Below, in pieces: positions 18,041-25,872 of a stretch of 64,000 bases of DNA; positions within the stretch are counted from its first letter, which is position 1; every line of letters begins with the position of its first letter. The translations under genes and the position numbers were made by a program. The notes beneath the pieces are model-generated. The model searched no databases, had not been told where the DNA came from, and was given only the letters and a program-made list of their open reading frames with translations. The stretch is from Verrucomicrobiales bacterium (GTDB lineage Bacteria; Verrucomicrobiota; Verrucomicrobiia; Verrucomicrobiales; DEV007), in assembly GCA_030730365.1 (NCBI GenBank), contig JANQVJ010000056.1, forward strand, positions 161,962 to 225,961, given 5' to 3'.

Positions 18041-19465
18041 ATGTCCAGCCCTTTTATCCACGACGACTTCATGCTGCAATCGACTGCGGCGCGCGAGCTC
18101 TACCATCAGTTCGCAAAAGACGAGCCCATCATCGATTTCCACAACCACCTGCCGCCGAACGAGATCGCGGCGGATCGGAAATTCGAGACGCTCTACGACA
18201 TCTGGCTCGCCGGAGACCACTACAAATGGCGCGGGATGCGGGCGAACGGGATTCCCGAGGACCGCATCACTGGCAGCGCCTCGCCCCGCGACAAGTTCGA
18301 CGCCTGGGCCGAGACAGTCCCTCACACGCTCCGCAATGCGCTCTACCACTGGACCCATCTCGAACTCTCCCGCTACTTCGAGTTCGACGGTCTCTTTTCT
18401 CCGAAAACCGCTGACGAAGTCTGGGAACGCGGCAATGAGATGCTCTCCCGTCCGACCCACTCCTGCCGCGGTCTCCTCGAGAAAAGCAAGGTCCGCGCGC
18501 TCTGCACGACCGATGATCCGACCCACTCGCTCGAGCATCACCAGGCCATCGCGGCCGATCCCACGATCGAGTGCCGCGTCTACCCGACCTTCCGCCCCGA
18601 CCCGGCCCTCTGGGTGCACGAGGCGAGCTCGTTCAATGCCTACGCCGATAAACTCAGCGAGGTGAGCGGGATCGACTGCTCCACTCTCGAGGGCTTCTGC
18701 GAAGCGCTCCGCTCGCGTCACGACTTCTTCCACTCCCTCGGCGGACGTCTCTCCGATCACGGCCTCCACCACCTCTTCGATGCGGACTGCACCAAAGAGC
18801 AGGCCACCTCGATCTTTGACAAAGTCCGCACCGGTCAGTCGGCCGATGCTGCCGCAAGCGAGGCTTTCGGGGCATATCTGATGCTTTTCCTCGGCGAACT
18901 CAATGCCTCGCGAAACTGGACGATGCAACTCCACATCGGAGCCGAGCGAAACAACAGCCAGCGCCTTTTTGAAAAGCTCGGGCGCGACGTCGGCTGCGAC
19001 TCCATGGCCGATGTGAATCACGCCTTTGCCGTGCGCCGCTACCTCAACACCCTCGACCAGCGCGGGCATCTTCCCAAGGTGATGCTCTACAACCTCAACC
19101 CGAAGGATAACTACGCACTCTCAACGATGCTCGGTAACTTCCTCGAAGCCAAGCCGGGCGACCCACCCTGCCGCCTCCAACTCGGCACCGCCTGGTGGTT
19201 CATGGACACCAAAGAAGGGATGGAGTGGCAGATCAACACCTTCTCGAACACGAGCCTGCTTTCCCGTTTCAATGGCATGCTGACGGACTCGCGCAGTTTC
19301 CTCTCCTTCACCCGTCACGAGTATTTCCGCCGCATTCTCTGCAACCTGATCGGAAACGACATGGAAAACGGTGAAATCCCCCGCGACATGGAGTTGGTCG
19401 GGAACATGGTGCGCCGTATCTGCTTTCAGAATGCCGCTGAATTCTTTGGACTGGAGCTGCCGTGA
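18041..19465 (+). CDS. uxaC: Glucuronate isomerase
   Basis: A 474-residue uronate isomerase that interconverts D-glucuronate/D-fructuronate and D-galacturonate/D-tagaturonate. Family features include the metal-site motif IDFHNHLPP (about 31-39), LAGDHYKWRGMRANGI (55-70), the DDPTHSLEHH segment and the C-terminal TDSRSFLSFTRHEYFRR. It belongs to the amidohydrolase superfamily. It points to growth on polyuronides or glycosaminoglycans. It has no uxuA/uxuB next to it; kdgK is 13 kb away. Confidence 0.95.
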   Translation: MSSPFIHDDFMLQSTAARELYHQFAKDEPIIDFHNHLPPNEIAADRKFETLYDIWLAGDHYKWRGMRANGIPEDRITGSASPRDKFDAWAETVPHTLRNALYHWTHLELSRYFEFDGLFSPKTADEVWERGNEMLSRPTHSCRGLLEKSKVRALCTTDDPTHSLEHHQAIAADPTIECRVYPTFRPDPALWVHEASSFNAYADKLSEVSGIDCSTLEGFCEALRSRHDFFHSLGGRLSDHGLHHLFDADCTKEQATSIFDKVRTGQSADAAASEAFGAYLMLFLGELNASRNWTMQLHIGAERNNSQRLFEKLGRDVGCDSMADVNHAFAVRRYLNTLDQRGHLPKVMLYNLNPKDNYALSTMLGNFLEAKPGDPPCRLQLGTAWWFMDTKEGMEWQINTFSNTSLLSRFNGMLTDSRSFLSFTRHEYFRRILCNLIGNDMENGEIPRDMELVGNMVRRICFQNAAEFFGLELP

Positions 19466-19489
19466 TTGAAAATCCAGAAACCCAATATT

Positions 19490-19522
19490 GACACGAACTT
19501 CGTGTAATACGATGTTCGTGTC
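19490..19522. promoter_or_regulatory. Inverted-repeat operator overlapping vapBC promoter
   Basis: GACACGAAC (19490-19498) and GTTCGTGTC (19514-19522) form a perfect 9-bp inverted repeat with a 15-bp spacer. The second half directly abuts the ATG of the antitoxin. A nested palindrome CACGAA-c-TTCGTG lies at 19492-19504, and a TTGACA box overlaps the left arm (19488-19493). This is a likely autoregulatory site for the ribbon-helix-helix antitoxin. Confidence 0.7.
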
Positions 19523-19753
19523 ATGAAGAATGTCACGGTCACGCTCCCGGAAAAGACTCTGAAATGGGTCAGGATCGAGGCCGCGAAACGGGAAAAAAGT
19601 GTTTCAAAGTTTCTCGGAGCGATTCTTGAAGAGCAAATGCATCGGGATGATGACTATGAAGCGGCAATGGAGAGCTTCCTTTCTCGAAAGCCTTCCGTTC
19701 TCCGCGAGGCCGATGAACCACTCCCCTCGCGCGAATCTCTCTATACGCGATGA
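19523..19753 (+). CDS. VapB-type ribbon-helix-helix antitoxin
   Basis: A 76-residue protein starting with the RHH pattern KNVTVTLPEKTLKWVRIEAA (2-21), then EKSVSKFLGAILEEQM. The N-terminal strand would bind DNA as a dimer and the acidic C-terminus would cover the PIN toxin. It overlaps vapC by 4 bp (ATGA). The inverted repeat ending at its start codon is the obvious binding site. Confidence 0.85.
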   Translation: MKNVTVTLPEKTLKWVRIEAAKREKSVSKFLGAILEEQMHRDDDYEAAMESFLSRKPSVLREADEPLPSRESLYTR

Positions 19754-20196
19754 GTGAGGCGCGCTTTTTTGTCGATACGAATCTCTTCGTTTACTTTCGC
19801 GACGCTACCGAAGTCGTTAAGCAGAAGCAAGCTGCCGAGTGGATGACCTACGTCTCCCGGCAACGCAGCGGGCGGACCAGCGTTCAGGTTCTCAACGAGT
19901 TCTATGTCACGGTCACCCAGAAGTTGAAAATAAAATTGCCGAGGGAAGAGGCCTGGAAGGATGTCTCGTCGCTGATGCGGTGGAATCCGGTATCGATCGA
20001 CACGGCGATCATGCATCAGGGCAGAGCGATCCAGCTTCGCTATGAATTTTCGTGGTGGGACTCGCTCATTGTTGCCTCCGCGATGAAAGCCCGATGCGAA
20101 TACCTCCTCACCGAAGATCTGAGCGACGGGCAGGACCTGGACGGAGTTCGGGTGGTTAACCCCTTTACCGTAAGACCCGATGACCTGATCAGGTAA
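19750..20196 (+). CDS. VapC-type PIN-domain toxin ribonuclease
   Basis: A 148-residue PIN-domain protein. The four acidic metal-binding residues can be placed: Asp9 (FFVDTNLF), Glu50 (VLNEFYV), Asp104 (SWWDSLIVASA) and Asp123 (LTEDLSDG). VapC toxins cleave tRNAs or rRNA. It appears intact and active, and is second in the operon after its RHH antitoxin. Confidence 0.87.
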   Translation: MSEARFFVDTNLFVYFRDATEVVKQKQAAEWMTYVSRQRSGRTSVQVLNEFYVTVTQKLKIKLPREEAWKDVSSLMRWNPVSIDTAIMHQGRAIQLRYEFSWWDSLIVASAMKARCEYLLTEDLSDGQDLDGVRVVNPFTVRPDDLIR

Positions 20197-20220
20197 ATTG
20201 TGTCCCGTCAGATTTTTTCC

Positions 20221-21423
20221 ATGCCTCCCGCCGAACAACGCAACCTCACCCGCATCTACGACACCGTCATCATCGGTGGCGGTGTCGCGGCGCTGTGGAC
20301 GGCGAACGTGTTGAAAAACGCCGGACAATCCGTTGTCGTCCTGACAAATGCACCACTTGGCGAAGGCCAGTCTCTCGCCGCCCAGGGCGTCATCCACGGC
20401 GGGCTGAAGTATGCGGTCGGGGGCAAGCTGACCGACTCATCCGAGGCCCTCGCGGCGATGCCGGGCCGCTGGCTTGCGGCGATGCGGGGAGAAGGTCCCG
20501 TCGATCTCAGCGGGTCTCGCCTCCTCTGCGATCACCAGCTCATGTGGAGCCTGCCGAACATGGTCAGCCAGGTGGTGAGCTTTTTCGGGAGCAAGGCCCT
20601 GCGGGGACGATCCGCGGCCATCGCAAGGGAGGATTATCCGGCCATTTTCGACACGGATGTTTACAAGGGCAAGCTCTTCCGCATCGACGAGCCGGTCGTG
20701 GACCCGGTCTCCATCATCCGCGAACTCGCCCGTGGCGTGGAAAAGGAGACTTATCTCGTCGAGTGGAAAAAAAATGCCTCGATCGAATCTACTGATGCTC
20801 AACTCTCCGCCATCGTTTTAAGGGAAGACTCGGGTGAAACCGTCCGAATCACCGCCTCCCGCTACGTCCTCGCGGCCGGGGCCGGCAACGGGGCGATCCT
20901 GTCGAACCTCGGGATCGCAACGCCCGCGATGCAGTTGCGTCCGCTCCACCAGCTCATCATTCGGAAGCGCGGATTGCCCGATTTTTTCTCCGTTTGCGTC
21001 GGAACAGGTCCGAAGCCACCCCTCGTCTCGACGACCCACGTGGACAGTGAAGGTCGCACTGTCTGGTACATCGGCGGTGACATCGCCGAGCAGGAAGGCG
21101 TCGCGCGCACTGCGGCGGACCAAATCGCGGCCGGCAAAGCCCTCTTCGCAAAGCTGATGCCCTGGATCGATCTCGCCGACGCCGAATGGTTCACCTGGCG
21201 CGGCAACCGTGCGGAACCACTCACCGGAACGGGCGACCGCCCACCTGGTGCCTACTGTGAGCGAATCGGCAATGTTCTCGTGGCCTGGCCCACCAAACTC
21301 GCCCTCGCCCCAAACCTGGCAGATCAGGTCTTACGGGAGTCGGGGGCACCCGTCGCGGGAGAAAATGCGCCCCTCGCCCTTCCACGCCCGGGAATGGGAA
21401 GAGCACCGTGGGATTTGCCCTAG
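20221..21423 (+). CDS. FAD-dependent oxidoreductase (DAO-like)
   Basis: A protein of about 400 residues with an N-terminal FAD-binding motif TVIIGGGVAALWTANVL and a DAO-type fold: GEGQSLAAQGVIHGGLKYAV, a substrate domain and a C-terminal GNVLVAWPTKLALAP segment. It resembles glycine/D-amino acid oxidase-like or glycerol-3-phosphate dehydrogenase-like flavoproteins, but the substrate is not clear. The ATG at 20221 is preferred; a GTG at 20200 is in frame. It lies before an aldo/keto reductase (156-bp gap). Confidence 0.75.
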   Translation: MPPAEQRNLTRIYDTVIIGGGVAALWTANVLKNAGQSVVVLTNAPLGEGQSLAAQGVIHGGLKYAVGGKLTDSSEALAAMPGRWLAAMRGEGPVDLSGSRLLCDHQLMWSLPNMVSQVVSFFGSKALRGRSAAIAREDYPAIFDTDVYKGKLFRIDEPVVDPVSIIRELARGVEKETYLVEWKKNASIESTDAQLSAIVLREDSGETVRITASRYVLAAGAGNGAILSNLGIATPAMQLRPLHQLIIRKRGLPDFFSVCVGTGPKPPLVSTTHVDSEGRTVWYIGGDIAEQEGVARTAADQIAAGKALFAKLMPWIDLADAEWFTWRGNRAEPLTGTGDRPPGAYCERIGNVLVAWPTKLALAPNLADQVLRESGAPVAGENAPLALPRPGMGRAPWDLP

Positions 21424-21437
21424 CGCCCGGGGCTTCT

Positions 21438-21488
21438 AAGGTAGGGCGAGGCGCCCCCGCCTAGCCGCGTTCGATTCGCCGCTACCTT
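21438..21488. repeat. REP-like imperfect palindrome, family C
   Basis: AAGGTAG (21438-21444) is matched by CTACCTT (21482-21488), enclosing a GGGCGAGGC...GCCT...CCGCG core. A similar core, GGGCGAGGC then GCCTCACCGCG, is found at 35645-35672. Confidence 0.45.
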
Positions 21489-21579
21489 CCCCCGTACCGG
21501 ATCACCGGGACGGTTCGACCTACCTCAACCTCGCCACCCACCCCTTGACTCCACCTCCATTTCCCCGAACTTCCAGCCC

Positions 21580-22374
21580 ATGCAGCAGCGCCCCCTTCAC
21601 TCCACCGACCTCACGGTTTCCTCCCTCGGGCTGGGCACGGTGAAGTTCGGGCGCAATCAGCAGGTGAAATACCCGTCCGCCTTTGACCTGCCCACCGACG
21701 AAGCAATTCTTTCGCTCCTCGACCTCGCCCGGGCGGAGGGCATCAACCTGCTCGACACCGCCCCCGCCTACGGCACGAGCGAGGAACGGCTCGGACAGCT
21801 TCTCGGATCACGGCGCGACGAGTGGATCATCGTCTCCAAGGCCGGGGAAGACTTCATCGACGGCCAGTCGCACTTCGATTTCTCCCCCCCCGCAATCACA
21901 GCGAGCGTCGAACGCACCCTCTCACGTCTCCGAACCGACAGGGTTGAGTGCGTCCTCCTGCACTCGGATGGCAATGACCTTGAGGTGCTCGATCATTCCG
22001 GTGCGGTCGAGGTGCTTTATGCGCTCAAAGAAGAGGGAAAGATCCGCACAGTCGGCATTTCCACCAAGACGGTCGAGGGCGGTCTGCGAGCGGTCGCGCT
22101 GGGACTCGATGTCGTGATGGCAACCTACAATCCCTGGTTCCGCGACGAAGAGCCCATTCTCGACGCGGCGGCTCAGGCGGGCACGAGTGTCTTTTTGAAA
22201 AAAGCACTCGGGAGCGGTTGGTTCGGCGGCGAAATACCTCCCGAGAATCCTGTCGCGACGGCCTTTGATTTCGTTTTTAATCATCCCGCGACGACGGCGG
22301 CAATCGTCGGCACGATCAATCCGAAGCATCTTCGGGAAAACTGCGCGACCTTGCGCCGGATCGAGGAAAAGTGA
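21580..22374 (+). CDS. Aldo/keto reductase
   Basis: A 264-residue (beta/alpha)8 oxidoreductase. The AKR catalytic tetrad can be placed: Asp59 and Tyr64 (LLDTAPAYGTSEERLG), Lys87 (IVSKAG) and His128 (VLLHSDG). It is short compared with typical 300+ residue AKRs, with trimmed loops, and its closest named relatives are likely L-galactose dehydrogenase/fucose dehydrogenase-like reductases. The substrate is unknown. It precedes the PHP phosphatase by 58 bp. Confidence 0.85.
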   Translation: MQQRPLHSTDLTVSSLGLGTVKFGRNQQVKYPSAFDLPTDEAILSLLDLARAEGINLLDTAPAYGTSEERLGQLLGSRRDEWIIVSKAGEDFIDGQSHFDFSPPAITASVERTLSRLRTDRVECVLLHSDGNDLEVLDHSGAVEVLYALKEEGKIRTVGISTKTVEGGLRAVALGLDVVMATYNPWFRDEEPILDAAAQAGTSVFLKKALGSGWFGGEIPPENPVATAFDFVFNHPATTAAIVGTINPKHLRENCATLRRIEEK

Positions 22375-22432
22375 ATGAAAAAGACCGCGGCTTGTCATAG
22401 GAGTATCTCAGTTCCTAGTCCAGCGCTCGACC

Positions 22433-23278
22433 ATGTCCTCTCCCGCACCTCTCTTTTTCGACAGCCACATGCACACTCCGCTCTGCAAACACGCAGAGGG
22501 GCACCCCATCGAATACATGGAGCACGGCGTCGCGCAGGGTCTCGCGGGCATCATCATGACCTGCCACAGTCCCATGCCGGATGGCTTCTCGAGCCGGGTG
22601 CGGATGTTCCCGGAGCAGTTCAACGAATACTGCGCCCTCGTCGAGGCGGCAGCTGACGCCGCTCCCGAAGGTTTCGAGGTGCGCCTCGGTCTGGAGAGCG
22701 ATTTTTTTCCCGGGATGGAAGGCTGGCTCGCCGAGCTCCACGCCAAGGCCGATTTCCATTACATCCTCGGCTCGGTCCATTGGCACATCGGGGAATACAT
22801 GGACAAGTTCTGGCACGGCGACCTCTTTGCCTTTCAAAAGCAATATTTTGATCACCTGGCCGAGTCGGCCGAGACGGGACTCTTCGACAGCCTCGCCCAT
22901 CCTGATCTCGTTAAAAATGCGAGTCCGGTTGATTGGGATTACGATCGGATCCGGCCCTTCATTGAGAAGGCGCTTGACCGAATCGCCAAAACCGGCGTGG
23001 CGATGGAGATCAATACCTCGGGGCTGAACAAATCCTACCCCGAGATGAACCCCGGGCCACGCATGCTCGGGCTCATGGCCGAGCGAGGAATTCCCGTTGT
23101 AATCGGATCGGATTCCCATGTCCCGACGCGGGTCGGAGACGGCTTTGATCTTGCGCTCGATTATCTCTCCGCCGCAGGTTATGAGAAGGTCAGCGTTTTC
23201 CGCCGGCGCGAGCGCAGCGATCTCCTCATCAGTGAAGTGCGGGCGAGCTTCCCGCTCGCGAGCGCCCTGCCAGGCTAG
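22433..23278 (+). CDS. PHP-domain histidinol-phosphatase-like protein
   Basis: A 281-residue PHP-domain metallohydrolase. The metal ligands follow the family pattern: His12 and His14 (DSHMHTPLCKH), His20, a central GLESDFFPG, ILGSVHW, DSLAHPDLVK and a C-terminal GSDSHVPTRVG. These are hallmarks of HisJ/HisK-type histidinol-phosphate phosphatases, the penultimate step of histidine synthesis. No other his genes are nearby, so a different phosphoester substrate is possible. Confidence 0.8.
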   Translation: MSSPAPLFFDSHMHTPLCKHAEGHPIEYMEHGVAQGLAGIIMTCHSPMPDGFSSRVRMFPEQFNEYCALVEAAADAAPEGFEVRLGLESDFFPGMEGWLAELHAKADFHYILGSVHWHIGEYMDKFWHGDLFAFQKQYFDHLAESAETGLFDSLAHPDLVKNASPVDWDYDRIRPFIEKALDRIAKTGVAMEINTSGLNKSYPEMNPGPRMLGLMAERGIPVVIGSDSHVPTRVGDGFDLALDYLSAAGYEKVSVFRRRERSDLLISEVRASFPLASALPG

Positions 23279-23289
23279 CCCCGTCCGGA

Positions 23290-23397
23290 AGGGGGCTCTT
23301 AGGCAAGCCCCGCTCCTTGAGCACATGCAAAGGCCAAGGAAGGGGGCTTGCCAAGACCCCCCCGAAGCCAATGCCGCCGGGGCTTAGGCAAGCCCCG
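23290..23397. repeat. REP-like palindrome cluster, family A
   Basis: Three related units are clustered between convergent genes: gggggctcttaggcaagccccg (a degenerate copy from about 23291), GGGG-cttgccaaga-CCCC (23343-23360), and the perfect CGGGGCTT-aggc-AAGCCCCG (23378-23397). They are the inverted equivalent of the units at 15749-15802. Confidence 0.75.
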
Positions 23398-23530
23398 CAG
23401 GAGTTCACCGTGAGAAATACTTCCCTCTACCCTCTTGAGAACTCACACCGGAGGGTCGCGGAAAAATCTCTTCGAGATTACCTGCCCATGCAAATTTCGA
23501 CTCCGGTGAAAGTAATTCAGTTACCGGGAT

Positions 23531-24313
23531 TCAGTTCGAATCGATCCGGCGCTCAGCAAGCACCGAGAGGAGGGGTTTGACTGCAGCCGGATCAATCCCG
23601 GGAATCGCTGAGAGCAATCGGGCAATCTTGCCGGCAATAAGGGGCGCGGCATAACTACTACCTGTTTCCACCTTCGTCCCGCCATAAAGCCACGGCACCT
23701 CGACCCTCTCTCCGCAAGCGCGAAAAGAGACCATACGGCCTGCAGTGAAGTAAAAGGCATCCGGATGGCAGTCAATCCCACGAACGCTGAAGACACTCGG
23801 AAAATAGGCCGGCCACTCGCGGATACCAACGTCAATATTGCTACACGCTGCGACGACCTGGACTCCCTCGAGGTAGGCCCGGTCTACCCATTCCTTGTAG
23901 TCCATGACATATCGAGGGAGTCCACGGCAACCGAAGCTGCAGTTAATGATTTGGTAACCCCGGCTGATGGCCTGGTTAACACACTCGGCAATCACAAAAC
24001 TGCGCGCATGATTGCTACTGTCGAGCGCACGAAAGCTTCCCAGCTTCACTCCCGGGGCCTCCCGCAGGACGAGACTGGCCACCGCCGTACCGTGGCCGTA
24101 AACGTCAGTGCCATCACCCTCGTCAATCTGCAGATTAATCCCGTCACAAGAGACCGTGATGTCGTCTTCGAGTTGCAATCCCGCGAGGGCGGGATGAGCG
24201 AGATCGATACCCGAGTCGATGATTGCGACTTTCACCCCCTCTCCTCTGCCGGATCGCAACGCTTCACGCGCGGTCTCGAGGTCGGGCCATGTGATGGGCA
24301 AATCAGACCCCAT
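23531..24313 (-). CDS. Cytosolic S8 family (subtilisin-like) peptidase
   Basis: A protein of about 260 residues that keeps the subtilase triad: Asp in VAIIDSGID, His in DVYGHGTAVAS and Ser in TGSSYAAPLIAG (a GTSxAxP variant). The oxyanion region reads VVAACSNIDVG, where the usual AGN is CSN. There is no signal peptide and no propeptide, so an intracellular role is likely. The start is uncertain: ATG 24313 overlaps the GAF gene stop by 11 bp, and ATG 24349 would overlap more. It is the last gene of a three-gene unit with the GAF protein and a small acidic protein, which suggests regulated proteolysis. Confidence 0.75.
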   Translation of the reverse strand: MGSDLPITWPDLETAREALRSGRGEGVKVAIIDSGIDLAHPALAGLQLEDDITVSCDGINLQIDEGDGTDVYGHGTAVASLVLREAPGVKLGSFRALDSSNHARSFVIAECVNQAISRGYQIINCSFGCRGLPRYVMDYKEWVDRAYLEGVQVVAACSNIDVGIREWPAYFPSVFSVRGIDCHPDAFYFTAGRMVSFRACGERVEVPWLYGGTKVETGSSYAAPLIAGKIARLLSAIPGIDPAAVKPLLSVLAERRIDSN

Positions 24314-24899
24314 CGTTGAATCCCAGTGCTGAAGAGAAAAGTGACTCATTGACGAGGCGCTCGAGCAAGTTGGCGACGCGCGAGAGGGTCTCCACATCGG
24401 CAAAACTAAAGCCCTCGCGAGCATGAGACGCCTCTTCGAGCTGGACACACGAAATGACCCCCCGCAGACCGAATCCAAAATAAAACGGAACCGCGATCAT
24501 CGCTGTGGTGTGCTTGGAAATCTTCCGATCGAGAGTGTCGTCGTGCCCTTCGCTAGCCTGAATGTCATTTTCGCAGTAGGGCTGCTGTTGCACGAACACC
24601 ATTGAAATGATGCCCTGCCCTAGAGGTTGGCAAAATCCGATGAGCGAATCGGCATCTTCCCCTGAATTGAAAACAGCCACGAGATCTCCCGCGTTTTCAT
24701 CAAAGAGCCAGACTGTCCCTTCGCAACCACCCACGTCGAGAAAGGCGTCACAGAGCAAACCGAGAGAGGGCTGGTCAAGCAAACCGATGAGCTGAGCGGG
24801 TGGAGTGGATTCGATCCAGTGATCGAGATGCGTCTCCAAACCCCGCGCGAATTCGCAGAGGCCGGGATGGCGCAGCAACTTTGTTTGCACACCCGTCAT
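24303..24899 (-). CDS. GAF-domain protein
   Basis: A 198-residue protein with a single GAF domain over about residues 35-175 (GTVWLFDENAGDLVAVFNSG, then PLGQGIISMVFVQQQP, and TAMIAVPFYFGFGLRGVISCVQ). GAF domains bind cyclic nucleotides, tetrapyrroles or other small ligands. There is no output domain, so it probably signals through a partner. It starts 3 bp after the stop of the small upstream gene and overlaps the subtilase gene. Confidence 0.8.
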   Translation of the reverse strand: MTGVQTKLLRHPGLCEFARGLETHLDHWIESTPPAQLIGLLDQPSLGLLCDAFLDVGGCEGTVWLFDENAGDLVAVFNSGEDADSLIGFCQPLGQGIISMVFVQQQPYCENDIQASEGHDDTLDRKISKHTTAMIAVPFYFGFGLRGVISCVQLEEASHAREGFSFADVETLSRVANLLERLVNESLFSSALGFNDGV

Positions 24900-24902
24900 C
24901 TC

Positions 24903-25124
24903 TCACACCTGAGCCTCGAGGGTCTGGACAAGTTCGTGGATGGCCCGCTCGTTTTCAAGGATACGGGGAAGCAACTCCTCGCGTTCCGCGGGGGTAAGCT
25001 TTCCCGCGGCAAAAAGTTGGATCCGCTCGACTTCTTCGGGCGTTAGCGGTGATGAAGAGTGGCCGGACACTTCGGGGCCGAGATTCTCGAGGAATTGCGA
25101 GAGAATGACTATTTCGTTGTTCAT
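24903..25124 (-). CDS. Small helical protein, possible adaptor or anti-sigma-like
   Basis: A 73-residue acidic protein. The C-terminal half (LTPEEVERIQLFAAGKL, then TPAEREELLPRILENERAI) resembles the helical part of small anti-sigma-like proteins but has no zinc-binding His/Cys. It is not recognised as a named family. It leads the GAF-subtilase unit (3-bp gap), which makes it a candidate substrate, inhibitor or adaptor for the protease; this is inference. Confidence 0.6.
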   Translation of the reverse strand: MNNEIVILSQFLENLGPEVSGHSSSPLTPEEVERIQLFAAGKLTPAEREELLPRILENERAIHELVQTLEAQV

Positions 25125-25872
25125 GGGTGCGTGGATGATCAGTGTTGCCCTTGCATTCGGTCGACGTGTCAGTCACCCCTAGTATGCAGAGTAAAGGTGA
25201 CTTTTCCGCAAAGATCGTCAAAATCTCAATTGAAACCGCTTACAAATAAGTTGGATCTATTTTAATTATAAAATTTATGATTATTTAACCCATGGACGAC
25301 AACCCCTTCTTAGGCTTAAAGACGAAGATTTGAGTTTCCCGTGCGAATTTTAGTTTTTGCATGGCTAAAACAGCACCGAACCTTAGGGGAGCGTCGCCGC
25401 TTTCCTAGTAACACTTCCCTCCAAATTCTCCTCGAGGCCCAATCTAAGCGGGAAAGTCCCGAGAGCATGACGCAAAACGGCCCAGCACAGTGAGACTTTC
25501 GCCTACTGCGCCGGGCCGCCCCGTTCCGCACAAATTTTTACCAACGTATAAGGTTGCCACCGGGAGGATAAAGTTGGCTCCACGCTGCGCTCCCGACCTA
25601 CCTTCCTCAAATCCAGCCGCGATACACTAACGGATCACCAATATGACGCAAGCTTTTTTTGTGAAATGTCGCAAACCTGAGAGTTACTTTTAAAACAAAA
25701 GCTCAATTCAGCGTCTTTCAACCCCGAAAAGCGCAGAGCCCTGCGAGATTCGCTAAAATTTCCCTCGACAGTTGGCCACAGCGATTCATTGTAAGCAATA
25801 GTTTATCATTTCTGAGAATTGATTTCTTATTTTTAAACTTTTACCATTCCCTTACCTCCCCACTTGCCCGCC
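25125..25872. other. Long AT-rich, non-coding divergent region
   Basis: A 748-bp gap between the GAF-subtilase unit and smc. AT-rich patches lie at about 25215-25290 and 25640-25860. The middle is GC-rich with stable hairpins (see 25449-25518). A 71-codon open frame on the reverse strand (25316-25531) is Arg- and Cys-rich and not convincing. Promoters for both flanking units must lie here. Confidence 0.5.
25449..25518 (-). ncRNA. Possible structured RNA or terminator hairpins
   Basis: Arms at 25478-25490 and 25506-25518 pair over 13 positions. Read on the reverse strand the two imperfect positions become G-U pairs, which hints at a functional RNA transcribed leftward. It is followed by TTTT and then a second hairpin CGGGA-(3)-TCCCG at 25449-25461. 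No known RNA family is recognised. Confidence 0.3.

Noticed and set aside
17729-19069. 446-codon reverse-strand frame over uxaC
   Set aside because: The forward strand encodes a complete glucuronate isomerase; the reverse frame is a GC-rich shadow.
25316-25531. 71-codon Arg/Cys-rich reverse-strand frame
   Set aside because: No recognisable domain, overlaps strong hairpins and lacks a plausible ribosome-binding site; noted only as part of the non-coding region.
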